The notes beneath the pieces were generated by a model. The model was not told where the DNA came from, made no database searches, and saw only the letters and a program-made list of their open reading frames with translations. Of a stretch of DNA of 64,000 nt, positions 18,430-27,084 are shown piece after piece. Both the position numbers and the translations under genes were made by a program. The DNA comes from Rhizobium sp. P40RR-XXII (GTDB lineage: Bacteria > Pseudomonadota > Alphaproteobacteria > Rhizobiales > Rhizobiaceae). Position 1 is the stretch's first letter, and each line of letters begins with the position of its first letter. The DNA lies in contig NZ_JABAII010000001.1 of NCBI RefSeq assembly GCF_012641405.1, positions 617,283 through 681,282 of the forward strand. The letters run 5' to 3'.

Positions 18430-18469
18430 CCCTCACCCTAACCCTCTCCCCGCAGGCGGGGAGAGGGGA
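18430..18469. repeat. REP-like palindrome, copy 3
   Basis: CCTCACCCTAACCCTCTCC is followed by the complementary GGCGGGGAGAGGGG. It lies between the DUF559 start and the aminotransferase stop, in the same orientation as copy 1. Confidence 0.85.
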
Positions 18470-18512
18470 CTTTTCGAGTTCGGGAATCGCATCGCGATCC
18501 ATAAAAGGCGAA

Positions 18513-19841
18513 CTAGATATTGTTCTGCAAGATCTCTCTCAGCTTGCCGAACAGCTCGTCGATGTGATGCTTTTCGATGATCAGCGGCGGCGAAAGCGCG
18601 ATGATGTCGCCGGTGGTGCGGATCAGCAGGCCCTTCTCATAGGCCTTCAGGAAGGCGGTGAAGGCGCGTTTGGTGGGTTCGCCGGCGATGGGGTCCAGCT
18701 CGATGGCGCCGATCAGGCCAGTGTTTCTGATGTCGATGACATTCGGGCAGTCCTTGAGGGAATGCACGGCATCGGCCCAGTAGTCGGAAAGTTCCGCCGC
18801 GCGGGTAAGGAGGCCCTCTTCCTTGTAGGTGTCGAGCGTCGCAAGGGCTGCGGCAGAGGCGATCGGATTGCCGGAATATGTGTAGCCGTGGAAGAACTCG
18901 ATCATATGCTCGGGTCCTTGCATGAAGGCGTCATGGATTTCCGAGGTAACGAAGACCGCGCCCATGGGAATGACGCCGTTGGTCAGGCCCTTGGCGGTCG
19001 TGATCATGTCCGGTTTGACATCATAATATTGCGCGGCAAACGGTGTGCCGAGACGGCCGAAACCGGTGATGACTTCGTCGAAGATCAGCAGGATGCCGTG
19101 CTTGGTGCAGATTTCGCGCAGCTTCTGCAGATAGCCCTTCGGCGGGATCAGCACACCGGTGGAGCCGGCAACCGGCTCGACGATGACGGCGGCGATCGTG
19201 GAGGCGTCATGCAGCGTGACGATGCGCTCGAGTTCGCTTGCGATGTCGCCGCCATGCTCGGGCTCGCCGCGTGTGAAGGCATTCTTGCCGGGAACATGCG
19301 TGTGGGGCATGTGATCGACGCCGGTCAGCAGTGTGCCGAACATCTTGCGGTTCGAGACGATGCCGCCGACGGAGATGCCACCGAAATTGACGCCGTGATA
19401 GCCGCGCTCGCGGCCGATGAGGCGGAAGCGCGAGCCGTTGCCCTTCACGCGGTGATAGGCAAGCGCTACCTTCAAGGCCGTCTCGACCGACTCCGAACCG
19501 GAATTCGTATAGAGGACATGACCCAGGCCTTCGGGCGCGATGTCGACCAGGCGGTTCGCCAGCTCGAAAGCCTTGGGATGGCCGAGCTGAAAGGCGGGGG
19601 CATAATCGAGCTCGCCCGCCTGCTGGCTGATCGCTTCGGTAATCTTCGGGCGGCAGTGCCCGGCGTTTACGCACCACAGGCCCGCGGTTCCATCCAGAAC
19701 CTGGCGGCCGTCATGGGTGGTGTAATACATGTCCTTGGCGCTGACGAACAGGCGCGGTTCCTTCTTGAACTGGCGGTTGGCCGTAAACGGCATCCAGAAG
19801 GCACGCAAATCATTAGGGGTGGCATTCAAACGGTCCGACAT
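18513..19841 (-). CDS. Omega-amino acid:pyruvate aminotransferase (class III, PLP)
   Basis: A 442-aa class III aminotransferase. It starts DLRAFWMPFTANRQFKKEPRLF and has the PLP-site features TNSGSESVETALK, IFDEVITGFGRLG (Asp contacting the pyridine N) and TTAKGLTNGVIPMGA (Schiff-base Lys). The sequence is closest in character to beta-alanine/omega-amino acid:pyruvate transaminases of about 445 aa, which move amino groups from beta-alanine or other omega-amines to pyruvate. The true substrate is open. The start at 19841 follows GGAGAA. Confidence 0.88.
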   Translation of the reverse strand: MSDRLNATPNDLRAFWMPFTANRQFKKEPRLFVSAKDMYYTTHDGRQVLDGTAGLWCVNAGHCRPKITEAISQQAGELDYAPAFQLGHPKAFELANRLVDIAPEGLGHVLYTNSGSESVETALKVALAYHRVKGNGSRFRLIGRERGYHGVNFGGISVGGIVSNRKMFGTLLTGVDHMPHTHVPGKNAFTRGEPEHGGDIASELERIVTLHDASTIAAVIVEPVAGSTGVLIPPKGYLQKLREICTKHGILLIFDEVITGFGRLGTPFAAQYYDVKPDMITTAKGLTNGVIPMGAVFVTSEIHDAFMQGPEHMIEFFHGYTYSGNPIASAAALATLDTYKEEGLLTRAAELSDYWADAVHSLKDCPNVIDIRNTGLIGAIELDPIAGEPTKRAFTAFLKAYEKGLLIRTTGDIIALSPPLIIEKHHIDELFGKLREILQNNI

Positions 19842-20207
19842 GCTGTTCTCCAACGGCCATTCGGGGGCCATTTTCCCGATCGCGGCGCCGCGCCGCGTGA
19901 TTATATTTACTAGCTGGTCAAATTATCAGCCGACCTTTTTGCGTCAAGGCAAAGATGGCGCCGAAAGCGGGGGAGAGGCCATGGATCACAGGCGGGATCG
20001 ATAGACGCCAAGGCACGCCCCCGTCCCATAGGCTGAAGCCCGCCTTGGGGCGGCCCATCTTGGTGCAAATACGAAAAAACTGGCAAGTCCGAAGACTTGC
20101 CAGCCAAATTGGTAAAACACCTGGTAATGAAAGGAAGTCGATCTTTCGGGGTCTTTAAGTGTCCCTTACGGATCGTTCGTCGGCGGACGCAGAGCTATTG
20201 AAAGCTC
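19842..20207. other. Intergenic region: aminotransferase promoter and nolR terminator
   Basis: There is no believable gene in these 366 bases. The left part must hold the promoter of the aminotransferase gene and includes AT-rich sequence around 19905-19925 with TAGCTGGTCAAATTATCAG, a possible regulator site. The right part contains the terminator at 20074-20103. Confidence 0.6.
20074..20103 (-). terminator. Terminator of the nolR-like gene
   Basis: Read on the minus strand this is a perfect 10-bp stem CTGGCAAGTC / GACTTGCCAG capped by a TTCG loop and followed by TTTTTT. It lies about 105 bases after the stop of the ArsR-family gene. Confidence 0.85.
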
Positions 20208-20525
20208 TTAAGCAGCCGATCTACTTTTTTCCGGCTCACAATAAATGTCTTCCAGCGTTTCAAGAACCCGAATGACGGATTCCGATGTGCTGGAGTAGTA
20301 AATCGTCTGCGCATCACGACGCGTCTTCACCAGCTTCTGAGCGCGCAGCTTCGAAAGATGCTGGGACAGTGCCGACTGGCTTAATCCGACCTGATTGGCC
20401 AAAACGCCAACGGGAACTTCGCCTTTAACAAGACTGCAAAGGATCAAAAGACGCTTTGGGTTCGCCATTGCTGATAGTAATGCTGCCGCAACATTAGAGT
20501 GTTCGGCCAAATTTCTTGTCTTCAT
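20208..20525 (-). CDS. nolR: NolR-like ArsR-family transcriptional regulator
   Basis: A 105-aa winged-helix regulator. The block SAMANPKRLLILCSLVKGEVPVG followed by LANQVGLSQSALSQHLSKLRAQKLVKTRRDAQTIYYSS is nearly that of NolR. In rhizobia NolR represses nod genes and many growth-phase genes. No metal-binding Cys pair of ArsR/SmtB type is visible, as expected for NolR. A match to the NolR box lies about 96-111 bases upstream, which supports autoregulation. Whether it is orthologous to symbiotic NolR or a paralogue cannot be decided here. Confidence 0.8.
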   Translation of the reverse strand: MKTRNLAEHSNVAAALLSAMANPKRLLILCSLVKGEVPVGVLANQVGLSQSALSQHLSKLRAQKLVKTRRDAQTIYYSSTSESVIRVLETLEDIYCEPEKSRSAA

Positions 20526-20865
20526 GTGTTAATCTTCCCAATGCGGAGCGTACATCAGAAATTGTGCTGTTTTTAAACCGGCACCTAACCGATATCTAAC
20601 AATACCAAGACCGGTCGAAGATTGTATATACCTAAATTTAAGGTATCGAGTATGCTATTTTAGGTATGTATGTATGACGCTGCGGCAATGGCGTAAAGGC
20701 CGCTTGATATGCCCTACACGGCCTGAATTAGCCCAAAATAGGTCGATTATTGGCGTTCCCGACTGCAAATATGCCAACTTTGGTCAAACAGGGCTGTATC
20801 CTACCAATAATGGTCGACGCCGCGTCGGAGTGGCCGCCTACTAATTCTCGCACTATTGTATGATT
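20526..20865. other. Intergenic region upstream of nolR-like gene
   Basis: These 340 AT-richer bases contain no gene. They hold the NolR-box match, a near-palindrome TACCTAAATTTAAGGTA at about 20629-20645, a further TTTTAGGTATGTATG about 20 bases on, and a spaced inverted pair ATTATTGG / CCAATAAT around 20746-20808. The arrangement suggests a densely regulated promoter for nolR. Confidence 0.55.
20621..20636 (-). promoter_or_regulatory. NolR-box match
   Basis: On the minus strand the sequence reads TTTAG-GTATATACA-AT, a full fit to the published NolR consensus (A/T)TTAG-N9-A(T/A). It lies upstream of the nolR-like gene. Confidence 0.6.
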
Positions 20866-21384
20866 TTATGGCCGGCCGATTTTGCTTTCGGTTTGAGGCA
20901 TCGTCAGGTCTCTTGATGACAAAATATATGCCTTCCCGAAGCCGCCGTTCAGGCTGGCGTCAAGCGGAACGAGGCGGAAGAAGCAGAAATCCGGAAAGTC
21001 GATATAGAGCTTGGACTTCGGGTGACGATCGAGAAAGCCACCTCGAATGCGTTCATGCGCTTCGCTTTGCCGGTCGATGCGCTGTGCGTTGCATCGCACG
21101 GTCAAGCGAGGATGGGCGAGGGGATCACCCTTGCCGGCTTCACCGAAAAGCATCGAAGCACGCGGGTCCTTCCCCAGGGCCTTGGTATGCGCGGAAAGGC
21201 CGGAGACGAGAATGACCGGAACGCCGTCGGTATCCATCGCAATCAGAACGCGGCTTACTGAAGGAAAGCCGTTTTCAGGGTCGATGACGGCCAGCGCCGC
21301 ATGCGCGGCCGTATGCATGAGGTCGCGCGCCTGTTTGCGCGCTTCCTCGTCCGTTTCCCTGATCACTGAGGGCTTATCGTTCAT
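20866..21384 (-). CDS. Pyridoxamine 5'-phosphate oxidase-fold protein
   Basis: A 172-aa split-barrel flavin/heme-binding-fold protein. The N-terminal ARDLMHTAAHAALAVIDPENGFPSVSRVLIAMD and LVSGLSAHTKALGKDPRASMLF are typical of PPOX-class proteins of the HugZ/general-stress type. The family includes heme-degrading and FMN-dependent proteins, and no specific substrate can be read. It lies between choV and nolR in the same direction; the 36-base gap to choV allows co-transcription with the choline operon. Confidence 0.8.
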   Translation of the reverse strand: MNDKPSVIRETDEEARKQARDLMHTAAHAALAVIDPENGFPSVSRVLIAMDTDGVPVILVSGLSAHTKALGKDPRASMLFGEAGKGDPLAHPRLTVRCNAQRIDRQSEAHERIRGGFLDRHPKSKLYIDFPDFCFFRLVPLDASLNGGFGKAYILSSRDLTMPQTESKIGRP

Positions 21385-21420
21385 GAACTGCTCCGTGAAT
21401 TGGGGAGCAGCCGTGAACGG

Positions 21421-22470
21421 CTACTCCTTACGCCGGTGGCTGGTGAGACCGGCCACCACATCTTGCGCCGAGATCGTTCCGATAATCGTGCCGTTGTCAA
21501 CGACGCCGATATTGCCCGGCTGGCGCGTCAGGGCGTCGAGGATATCGACGAGCGGCGTGGCGGCGGTTGCCGTGGCGGTGACGGAGCCGGCGTTGGCGGA
21601 ATGGCCGACGCCTTGCTGCATGACATCGCGTGCCGTCAGCATGCTGATCGGGTTCATATGCTGCACGAAATCGGCAACATACTGATCGGCCGGATTCTTG
21701 ACGATCTCCTGCGGCGTACCGCACTGGATAATGTGTCCGCTTTCCATGATGGCGATGCGGTTACCGATGCGGAATGCCTCGTCCAGATCGTGGCTGACGA
21801 ACAGGATGGTGCGTTTCAGGCGGCGCTGGAATTCCAGAAGCTCGTCCTGCAGGCGGGTACGGATCAAGGGGTCGAGCGCGGAGAACGGCTCGTCCATGAG
21901 CAGGATCGGTGCGCCGGTCGCAAAGGCGCGGGCGAGACCGACGCGCTGCTGCATGCCGCCTGAAAGCTCGTTCACCTTGCGATTGGCCCATTGCGCGAGA
22001 TTGACGAGCTGAAGCTGTTCGTCGACGCGCTTCTTGCGCTCAGCGTCCGGCACGCCGGCAAGCTCGAGGCCGAAGCCGACATTGTCGGCGACCGTGCGCC
22101 AGGGCAGAAGCGCGAACTGCTGGAATACCATGGAGACGGTATGCATGCGCAGATCGCGCAGCGCCTTGGGGCTGCAGGTGTAAGGGTTGATCGGACCGTT
22201 CTTGGTGTTGACGACGACATCGCCGCGCACGACCGGCGCAAGGCCGTTGACGGCGCGCAGCAGGGTCGATTTCCCCGAGCCCGAGAGACCCATGAGCACG
22301 AGAATTTCGCCTTCCTCGATCTCCAGCGAGGCGTTGGCGACGCCGAGCACCATGCCCGTTGTCTTGCCGATCTCATCGCGGGATTTACCTGCGTCGACGA
22401 GTTTCAGCGCGGCGTCGGGGCGATCGCCGAAGATGATGCTGACATTCTTGAAGCCGACAGCGACGGTCAT
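21421..22470 (-). CDS. choV: Choline ABC transporter ATPase ChoV
   Basis: The 349-aa ATPase belongs to the glycine-betaine/choline importer class (ProV/OpuA-like): Walker A GLSGSGKST, Q-loop VFQQFALLPWRTV, signature LSGGMQQR, Walker B ILLMDEPFSALD, then a C-terminal regulatory segment (ISMLTARDVMQQ and later IGTISAQDVVAG) resembling CBS modules. It energises high-affinity choline uptake for osmoprotection and as carbon/nitrogen source. It overlaps choW by 4 bases. Confidence 0.92.
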   Translation of the reverse strand: MTVAVGFKNVSIIFGDRPDAALKLVDAGKSRDEIGKTTGMVLGVANASLEIEEGEILVLMGLSGSGKSTLLRAVNGLAPVVRGDVVVNTKNGPINPYTCSPKALRDLRMHTVSMVFQQFALLPWRTVADNVGFGLELAGVPDAERKKRVDEQLQLVNLAQWANRKVNELSGGMQQRVGLARAFATGAPILLMDEPFSALDPLIRTRLQDELLEFQRRLKRTILFVSHDLDEAFRIGNRIAIMESGHIIQCGTPQEIVKNPADQYVADFVQHMNPISMLTARDVMQQGVGHSANAGSVTATATAATPLVDILDALTRQPGNIGVVDNGTIIGTISAQDVVAGLTSHRRKE

Positions 22471-23324
22471 GAGCGATCTCCTTCGCCGGGGGCACGGAAC
22501 ATGCGGTCGAGAATGATCGCCAGAATGACGATGCAGGCGCCGGAATCGAAGCTTTTTGCAACGTTAACGCTGTTCAGCGCGCGCAGAACCGGCACACCAA
22601 GGCCGGGAGCGCCGACGAGAGCCGCGATCGACACCATCGAGAGCGACAGCATGATGGTCTGTGTCAGGCCGGCCATGATCTGCGGCGTGGCGAAGGGCAG
22701 CTCGACCTTGCGAAGCACCTGCCGCGGCGTCGCGCCGAAGGATTCGGCCGCTTCCACCAGAGAAGGCGGTGTGGAAATGATGCCGAGACGCGTCATGCGG
22801 ATCGGAGCGGGAATGGCGAAGACGACGGTGGCGACCAGACCCGGCACCATGCCGAGGCCGAGCAGGATCATTGCCGGCACCAGATAGACGAAGGTCGGGA
22901 TGGTCTGCATCAGATCAAGGATCGGGCGCATGAAAGCATAGAGCCAGGGGCGCCGCGCCGCTGCAATGCCGAGAGGCACGCCGACGAGCATGCTGACGAA
23001 GGTGGAGGCCAGCACCAGCGCGAGCGTTTCGGTCGTTTCCTTCCAGTAACCCTGGTTGATGGTAATGAGCAGGCCGATGAATGTCAGGGCCGTGACCGCA
23101 ACGCTGCGGCGCATCCAATAGGCAATGACGGCGAAGACGACGACGACGATCAGCGGGTGCGGTTTCTGCAGCAGGAACAGCATCGCGTTGATCACATGCG
23201 CGACGACGAAGGAAAGACCGTCGAAGAACCATGTGACGTTGGTCGTCAGCCAATCGACGACGGCTTTGGCCCACGGCCCGATGGGAATGCGGTAATCGGT
23301 TAACCAGTTCACGTCTTTGCCCAC
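22467..23324 (-). CDS. choW: Choline ABC transporter permease ChoW
   Basis: A 285-aa permease with the ProW-type layout. The N-terminal NWLTDYRIPIGPWAKAVVDWLTTN is followed by membrane helices and the coupling region SLVEAAESFGATPRQVLRKVELPFATPQIMAG. The start is taken as GTG 23324; no ATG gives the expected N-terminus. It is separated from choX by 168 bases containing a hairpin, consistent with reduced expression compared with the binding protein. Confidence 0.9.
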   Translation of the reverse strand: MGKDVNWLTDYRIPIGPWAKAVVDWLTTNVTWFFDGLSFVVAHVINAMLFLLQKPHPLIVVVVFAVIAYWMRRSVAVTALTFIGLLITINQGYWKETTETLALVLASTFVSMLVGVPLGIAAARRPWLYAFMRPILDLMQTIPTFVYLVPAMILLGLGMVPGLVATVVFAIPAPIRMTRLGIISTPPSLVEAAESFGATPRQVLRKVELPFATPQIMAGLTQTIMLSLSMVSIAALVGAPGLGVPVLRALNSVNVAKSFDSGACIVILAIILDRMFRAPGEGDRS

Positions 23325-23458
23325 GTTTGGGGCGGCGTTTCCGATTGTTACTTAGGATGCCGGAGGTGCCGCCGAAGAATACGGTCTGTCACGCCACACG
23401 GGCCGTTGTCCGGGCGGTGGCGGGACGCGAAAGCAAGCAGTCCATGCAAGGAAGAGAA

Positions 23459-23479
23459 AGGGGCGGTTTAGCCGCCCCT
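23459..23479 (-). terminator. choX-choW intercistronic hairpin
   Basis: Arms AGGGGCGG and CCGCCCCT enclose a 5-base loop. On the minus strand TTTCTCTT follows, a weak U-tract, so partial termination after choX is plausible. Confidence 0.65.
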
Positions 23480-23492
23480 CCGTCCACCCATG

Positions 23493-24449
23493 TTACAAGC
23501 CAAGCTTGGCCTTTACCGCCGCCGGGCCGTCACCGCCGTCCTTGGTGGTGACGCCGGCAAGCCACGGCGTGACCGCCGCCGGATTGGCCTTCAGCCATTC
23601 CGTGGCAGCCACTTCCGGATCCTTGCCGTCATTCAGGATCTTGCCCATGATTTCGTTTTCCATCGGCAGCGAGAAGACGAGATTCTTGACGAAGGCGCCG
23701 ACGTTCGGGCATTCCTGCAGGTAGCCGGCCCGGACGTTGGTATAGACGGTTGCGCCGCCGAAATTCGGTCCGAAGACATCGTCCCCGCCGGTAAGATAGG
23801 TCATCTTGTAGGTGGTGTTCATCGGATGCGGCGCCCAGCCGAGGAAAACGATCGGCTTGCCTTCCTTGTCGGCACGCGAGACCTGGGCAAGCATGCCCTG
23901 CTCGGAGGATTCGACCACTTCGAAGCCCTTGAGGCCGAAGGTGTTCTTGTCAAGCATGTCGATAACCAGGCGGTTGCCGTCATTGCCCGGCTCGATGCCG
24001 TAGATCTTGCCGTCAAGGTCATCCTTATGGGCGGCGATGTCCTTGAAGTCCTTGATGCCGAGCGCGGCACCCTTTTCGTTGGTCGCCAGCGTGTACTTGG
24101 CGCCTTCCAGATTGGCGCGGACGGTTTCGACCGACTTGTCCGCGGCGAACGGCTTGATGTTCTCGGCCATGGAGGGCATCCAGTTGCCGAGGAAGACATC
24201 GATGTCCTTGTTCTTGAGGGATTGATAGGTCACCGGCACGGCGAGCACCTTGACGTCGGTGTCGTAGCCAAGCGCCTTCAGGAGGACGGAGGCGGTAGCC
24301 GTGGTGGAGGTGATGTCGGTCCAGCCCACATCGGCGAAATGCACGGTGCTACAGCTTGCCGGCTCAGCGGCCGCCGCGGGCGTGGCGCCCAATGTCAGTG
24401 TGGAAAGGGCTGATGCGAAAGCGAATACAGTAAGGGTCTTTTTTATCAT
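23493..24449 (-). CDS. choX: Choline-binding periplasmic protein ChoX
   Basis: A 318-aa binding protein with a signal peptide (about residues 1-28, ending ATPAAAAEPAS). The aromatic cage residues that bind the trimethylammonium group in ChoX appear in DVGWTDI, LGNWMPS, IYGIEPGND and FLGWAPHPMN. It delivers choline to ChoW/ChoV and is the first gene of the choXWV operon. It is divergent from tdk. No site resembling a known ChoI-type operator was recognised upstream. Confidence 0.92.
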   Translation of the reverse strand: MIKKTLTVFAFASALSTLTLGATPAAAAEPASCSTVHFADVGWTDITSTTATASVLLKALGYDTDVKVLAVPVTYQSLKNKDIDVFLGNWMPSMAENIKPFAADKSVETVRANLEGAKYTLATNEKGAALGIKDFKDIAAHKDDLDGKIYGIEPGNDGNRLVIDMLDKNTFGLKGFEVVESSEQGMLAQVSRADKEGKPIVFLGWAPHPMNTTYKMTYLTGGDDVFGPNFGGATVYTNVRAGYLQECPNVGAFVKNLVFSLPMENEIMGKILNDGKDPEVAATEWLKANPAAVTPWLAGVTTKDGGDGPAAVKAKLGL

Positions 24450-24681
24450 TGCGTGACTCCCAGTCTAACGTTCCCAAGCAACCATCAATAACCGACATTT
24501 TCAAGCGACCACAGTGTATTTGCGGCGGTTTAAGGGGGCTGATTGCGACGCCTGCCTTTTTCCGCCCGATCGTTTTCAGAGCATTTGCCGTAAACCCACC
24601 GCTCCTGAATCCTGTGGTTTTTGCCGTGGATATCTTTTCTTATCATCTCGCAGCACCCATGAAGCATTCAAGGAGAATGTC

Positions 24682-25263
24682 ATGGCCAAGCTCTATTTCC
24701 ATTATTCGACGATGAATGCAGGCAAATCGACCATGCTGCTGCAGGCGGCCTACAACTATCAGGAGCGCGGCATGCGCACCGCCGCCTTCATCGCAGCTCT
24801 CGACGATCGCGCCGGCCGCGGCACGATCGCCTCCCGCATCGGCCTGACGATGGATGCCATACCCTTCGAGATCGGCGACGATCTTTATGCGCTGGTCGGC
24901 GAAATGCATGCGAGCGAGCCTCTGAATTGCGTCTTCGTCGATGAAGCCCAGTTCCTGACGCGCGAGCAGGTATGGCAGCTCGCCCATATCGTCGATCGCC
25001 TCGGCCTGCCGGTCATGGCCTACGGGTTGCGCACGGACTTCCACGGACGCTTGTTTCCAGGGTCGCAGGAGCTGTTGGCCATCGCGGACGAATTGCGCGA
25101 GGTGCGGACGATTTGCCATTGCGGCCGCAAGGCGACGATGGTGGTGCGGCTGGATGCCGCCGGCGAGGTCGTGCGCGAAGGCGCGCAGATCGAGATCGGC
25201 GGCAGCGACAAATATGTTTCGCTCTGCCGACATCATTGGGAAGAGGCGATCATCTGCGAGTGA
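24682..25263 (+). CDS. tdk: Thymidine kinase (type II)
   Basis: A 193-aa enzyme that phosphorylates thymidine to dTMP in the salvage pathway. Motifs are the P-loop [19 protein letters not shown] (Walker B and catalytic Glu region), [19 protein letters not shown] (lasso/substrate loop), and zinc ligands in [10 protein letters not shown] and SLCRHHW. The start at 24682 has AAGGAGA; an upstream in-frame extension to 24514 is not protein-like. It is divergent from choX. Confidence 0.95.
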   Translation: MAKLYFHYSTMNAGKSTMLLQAAYNYQERGMRTAAFIAALDDRAGRGTIASRIGLTMDAIPFEIGDDLYALVGEMHASEPLNCVFVDEAQFLTREQVWQLAHIVDRLGLPVMAYGLRTDFHGRLFPGSQELLAIADELREVRTICHCGRKATMVVRLDAAGEVVREGAQIEIGGSDKYVSLCRHHWEEAIICE

Positions 25264-25317
25264 CGGCATTTCGCTGCGTGGCCGGTGGGAAGAGTTGGAA
25301 TTCGATCGGGAGGGACG

Positions 25318-25704
25318 ATGAAACTGCTTTGCGTGGCGCCGGCCGTCATCATGCTTGTCGCCGCGTCTTCGGCGCTTGCTGACGGAGGTGCGGTTGCGGG
25401 TGCCATCGTTTTCAGGAAATGCGGCGCCTGTCATACGGCGACCGCGCCTGAAAATCGCATCGGCCCTTCCTTGATGGGCGTTGTCGGCCGGCCCGTCGCA
25501 AGTGCGCCCGACTATGCCTATTCGCCGGCGATGAAGGCGTTCGGCGCCGATGGCAAGGTCTGGGACGAGGCCCTGTTGCGGAAATACCTGCCGGGGCCGC
25601 AATTCCTGGTCAAGGGTACCCGGATGACGTTTCCGGGCCTCAAGAGCGACAGGGATCTCGACAATCTCATCACCTATCTGAAGAATCCCGCGGCTGCGCA
25701 ATAG
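25318..25704 (+). CDS. Small secreted class I cytochrome c
   Basis: A 128-aa protein with a signal peptide (about residues 1-20, ending SSALADGG), one heme site KCGACHTA and a distal Met candidate in VKGTRMTFPGL. The length and the VFRKCGACHTATAPENRIGPSLMGVVGR pattern match mitochondrial-type cytochrome c, a mobile periplasmic electron carrier. It starts 54 bases after tdk in the same direction. The partner oxidase is not nearby. Confidence 0.9.
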   Translation: MKLLCVAPAVIMLVAASSALADGGAVAGAIVFRKCGACHTATAPENRIGPSLMGVVGRPVASAPDYAYSPAMKAFGADGKVWDEALLRKYLPGPQFLVKGTRMTFPGLKSDRDLDNLITYLKNPAAAQ

Positions 25705-25726
25705 CGTTTTCTTCACAGCCGGAAGC

Positions 25727-25830
25727 GCTTAAAGCGCGGCGCGAGCTTTCAGGTTCGCTCCGTGCGCTTTAAGCTCCCGGTTTTTGCATGTCGTTATCGC
25801 AAAACCGCTACACACTTTTGCGCGACATGC
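25727..25830. repeat. Pair of palindromic intergenic repeats (RIME-related)
   Basis: The first palindrome has arms GCTTAAAGCGC / GCGCTTTAAGC (25727-25774). The second has arms GCATGTCG / CGACATGC (25786-25830) around a core with AAAACCGC and ACACTTTTG, clearly related to module 2 at 2642 and 34022. It fills the gap between the cytochrome gene and the coiled-coil gene. Confidence 0.65.
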
Positions 25831-25863
25831 TTTAGTCTCACTCCAAAGGCAGGAGAGAGATGC

Positions 25864-26886
25864 ATGGTCAGGCCTCATTCCTTCGATGGCATGCTCGACA
25901 AGGCAAGCGCGACACTCGATGATGCCATCAATGGCGTAAACGCGGCCGTCGCGACGCTGGCCGGCCACGCGAAGGGCGAGGGGCGCAGCGCCGCCATCAA
26001 CTTTCCCATGGAGGAAGTGCTGGTGCGCGAGGCCGTCGAGCTGCTCGACCGCTGGAAATCGCTCGCACTTTCGTTGGTGAAGGAGCTCGATCGCGCAACG
26101 CAAGAGGCCGATCTGCAGCATCGACGATTGTTTGACGAGAAGATCGGCCTTGAAGATGCGAGCCTGCTCGCGAGGAGGATGGCGCGCGGGCCTGCGAAGC
26201 CTCAGGCTATCATCACCGATCTCGAAGCGGTTCTGGATGTTTCGGCCGAACTCGATCTCCTCTTCAAACAGGCTAGGCCCGCCTTGTCGCGATGCTTTCA
26301 TGATTGCGAGCTCCATCTCGAAGGCTTGATCGAGCACCGGCGGAAACTCGATTTCGATATTGAGGAAGTCCAGCGCCGAGCCGATGCCCTGACGGCAAAA
26401 CTCACGTATCAGCGGCGTAATCGTCCCTCATCGCGCCATGCCGATTTGCAATCCGATCTGGAGACGGATTATGGCGATCTGCTTGCCGAGCAGGAGGATA
26501 TTCGGCGGCAGGAGGCCGGGCTTCAGTCGGATCGAACGGCAGGCCAGCGCCTGATCGACATCTATGAGGGCATGGCTGCCTCCTTGAATGTCCAGGTTGC
26601 CGCCGTCAGCGCCATGACAGCCAAATCGGCCGTCGATATCGAGCAACGGATCGCCCTGCTCAAGGCATTGGCGTCAAATGCGGATGGCCCTGCGGTCGTG
26701 GCTGCGCGAACGGCCGCGGTCGAGAACTTGATCCAGGCCTTCGAGGCAAACGTGCTGGCCGGGCATGACCTAGCTGCGCGCAAGGCGCATGCCGATGCCG
26801 TGTTCACGAGACGGCTGGAACCTCGACCGCTGCCCGTGGCCGAGGATGCGGGTGAAACTGCCGGCGACGCGCAACCGGAGAGATGA
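25864..26886 (+). CDS. Hypothetical coiled-coil protein
   Basis: This 340-aa protein was not recognised. It has no signal peptide or membrane segment. It is rich in Ala, Glu, Arg and Leu with long helical heptad-like stretches (for example around residues 160-230, LEGLIEHRRKLDFDIEEVQRR) and ends with a Pro/Glu-rich tail. The start is set by AGGAGAG upstream of ATG 25864. It precedes the DUF2333 membrane protein gene by 198 bases in the same direction, so a shared envelope or cell-shape role is possible but unproven. Confidence 0.6.
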   Translation: MVRPHSFDGMLDKASATLDDAINGVNAAVATLAGHAKGEGRSAAINFPMEEVLVREAVELLDRWKSLALSLVKELDRATQEADLQHRRLFDEKIGLEDASLLARRMARGPAKPQAIITDLEAVLDVSAELDLLFKQARPALSRCFHDCELHLEGLIEHRRKLDFDIEEVQRRADALTAKLTYQRRNRPSSRHADLQSDLETDYGDLLAEQEDIRRQEAGLQSDRTAGQRLIDIYEGMAASLNVQVAAVSAMTAKSAVDIEQRIALLKALASNADGPAVVAARTAAVENLIQAFEANVLAGHDLAARKAHADAVFTRRLEPRPLPVAEDAGETAGDAQPER

Positions 26887-27084
26887 ATTCCGGCCAGCAT
26901 CGAAAATTCGGCGCAGACGGTTGTTGTTTTTCTCAAGAACACATATTTGCTGGAACGCGAATGGCGATAAGGCCTATCCTATGAAAATCGAAAGGGATTT
27001 TCGGAAGGGCCGGTGCGCAGGTTCAGTGTGGTGCGTCCTTCGCGTGTGGGCAGGATGCGCGGTTGCGGTTTAGGAGGCGTGTCC

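Noticed and set aside
24560..24640. Further RIME-like module before tdk
   Set aside because: CAGAGCATTTGCC and CCACCGCTCCTG recall module ends, but no convincing inverted arms were found; too decayed to call.
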